The position numbers and the translations under genes are program-made. The notes below the pieces were generated by a model. The model was given only the letters and a program-made list of their open reading frames with translations, ran no database searches and had not been told where the DNA came from. DNA of 64,000 nt from Psychrobacter cibarius (GTDB lineage: Bacteria; Pseudomonadota; Gammaproteobacteria; Pseudomonadales; Moraxellaceae), in contig CP131612.1 of NCBI GenBank assembly GCA_030686115.1, positions 1,860,001 through 1,924,000 on the forward strand, given 5' to 3'. Position 1 is the stretch's first letter; each line of letters begins with the position of its first letter. Positions 63,971 to 64,000 of this stretch are shown piece after piece.

Positions 63971-64000
63971 AAAAAACAGCTCTTTATAGAGCTGTTTTTT
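63971..64000 (+). terminator. Hairpin terminator at the end of the aldehyde cluster
   Basis: AAAAAACAGCTC (63971-63982) pairs perfectly with GAGCTGTTTTTT (63989-64000) around TTTATA. It reaches the window edge. Confidence 0.88.

Overview
The window looks like a chromosomal segment of a Psychrobacter species (Moraxellaceae, Gammaproteobacteria). Support comes from the CarO-type porin, the Hfq with a very long glycine-rich tail, the kdsD-kdsC-lptCAB and tsaE-mutL-miaA-hfq gene orders, the AT-rich intergenic DNA and the many cold-marine style proteins. This is inference from protein resemblance; no rRNA or other taxonomic marker is present. I saw no rRNA, tRNA, CRISPR array, prophage or intact insertion sequence.

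Layout. 1-5.8 kb: tail of an M16 peptidase, a lipoprotein, an exported M15-like peptidase, rodA, a 0.9 kb gene-free stretch and an RlpA-like protein (cell wall theme). 5.9-11.5 kb: radA, then the LPS supply genes kdsD-kdsC-lptC-lptA-lptB, with a small MITE-like inverted-repeat element between lptB and radA. 11.6-17 kb: a queD-like gene, tsaE, mutL, miaA and hfq, all on the minus strand. 17.4-20.9 kb: a 40-residue lysine-rich protein, ynfA, a PhzF protein, a cupin, a membrane methyltransferase and htpX. 21-26 kb: the carboxyspermidine route to polyamines (nspC and its dehydrogenase, the latter with a structured leader), a DUF924 protein and a CAP-domain lipoprotein. 26-35.5 kb: rnhB, lpxB, a DAHP synthase, pepN, a conserved hypothetical, a Pal-like lipoprotein and a phosphopantetheinyl transferase. 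35.5-36.5 kb: a CarO-like porin.

37-48 kb is a catabolic island. An IclR regulator converges on mmsA, acyl-CoA dehydrogenase, enoyl-CoA hydratase, 3-hydroxyisobutyryl-CoA hydrolase and mmsB. Together these take isobutyryl-CoA from valine to propionyl-CoA. A propionate-CoA ligase and a fatty acyl-CoA ligase lie next to it.

48-57 kb: an MFS transporter diverges from a secreted polyester-hydrolase (PETase-like) serine hydrolase. Then come an ankyrin lipoprotein, an MBL-like protein, an NsrR-type NO sensor with nnrS (a near-canonical NsrR operator lies upstream of nnrS and a 16-bp tandem repeat lies between the two genes), a DASH-type photolyase and a small hypothetical.

57-64 kb is an electrophile/aldehyde defence cluster: an aldehyde dehydrogenase diverging from a NemR-type TetR regulator, then yqhD, a curA-like reductase, a DJ-1/Hsp31-like protein and a glutathione S-transferase. 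An identical 16-bp inverted-repeat sequence sits in the aldehyde dehydrogenase/regulator gap and again just upstream of yqhD, which points to one regulon.

The most notable items are the PETase-like hydrolase, the NemR-like regulon with its twin operators, the hairpin leader of the carboxyspermidine dehydrogenase, and the NsrR variant with a long insertion between its cluster cysteines.
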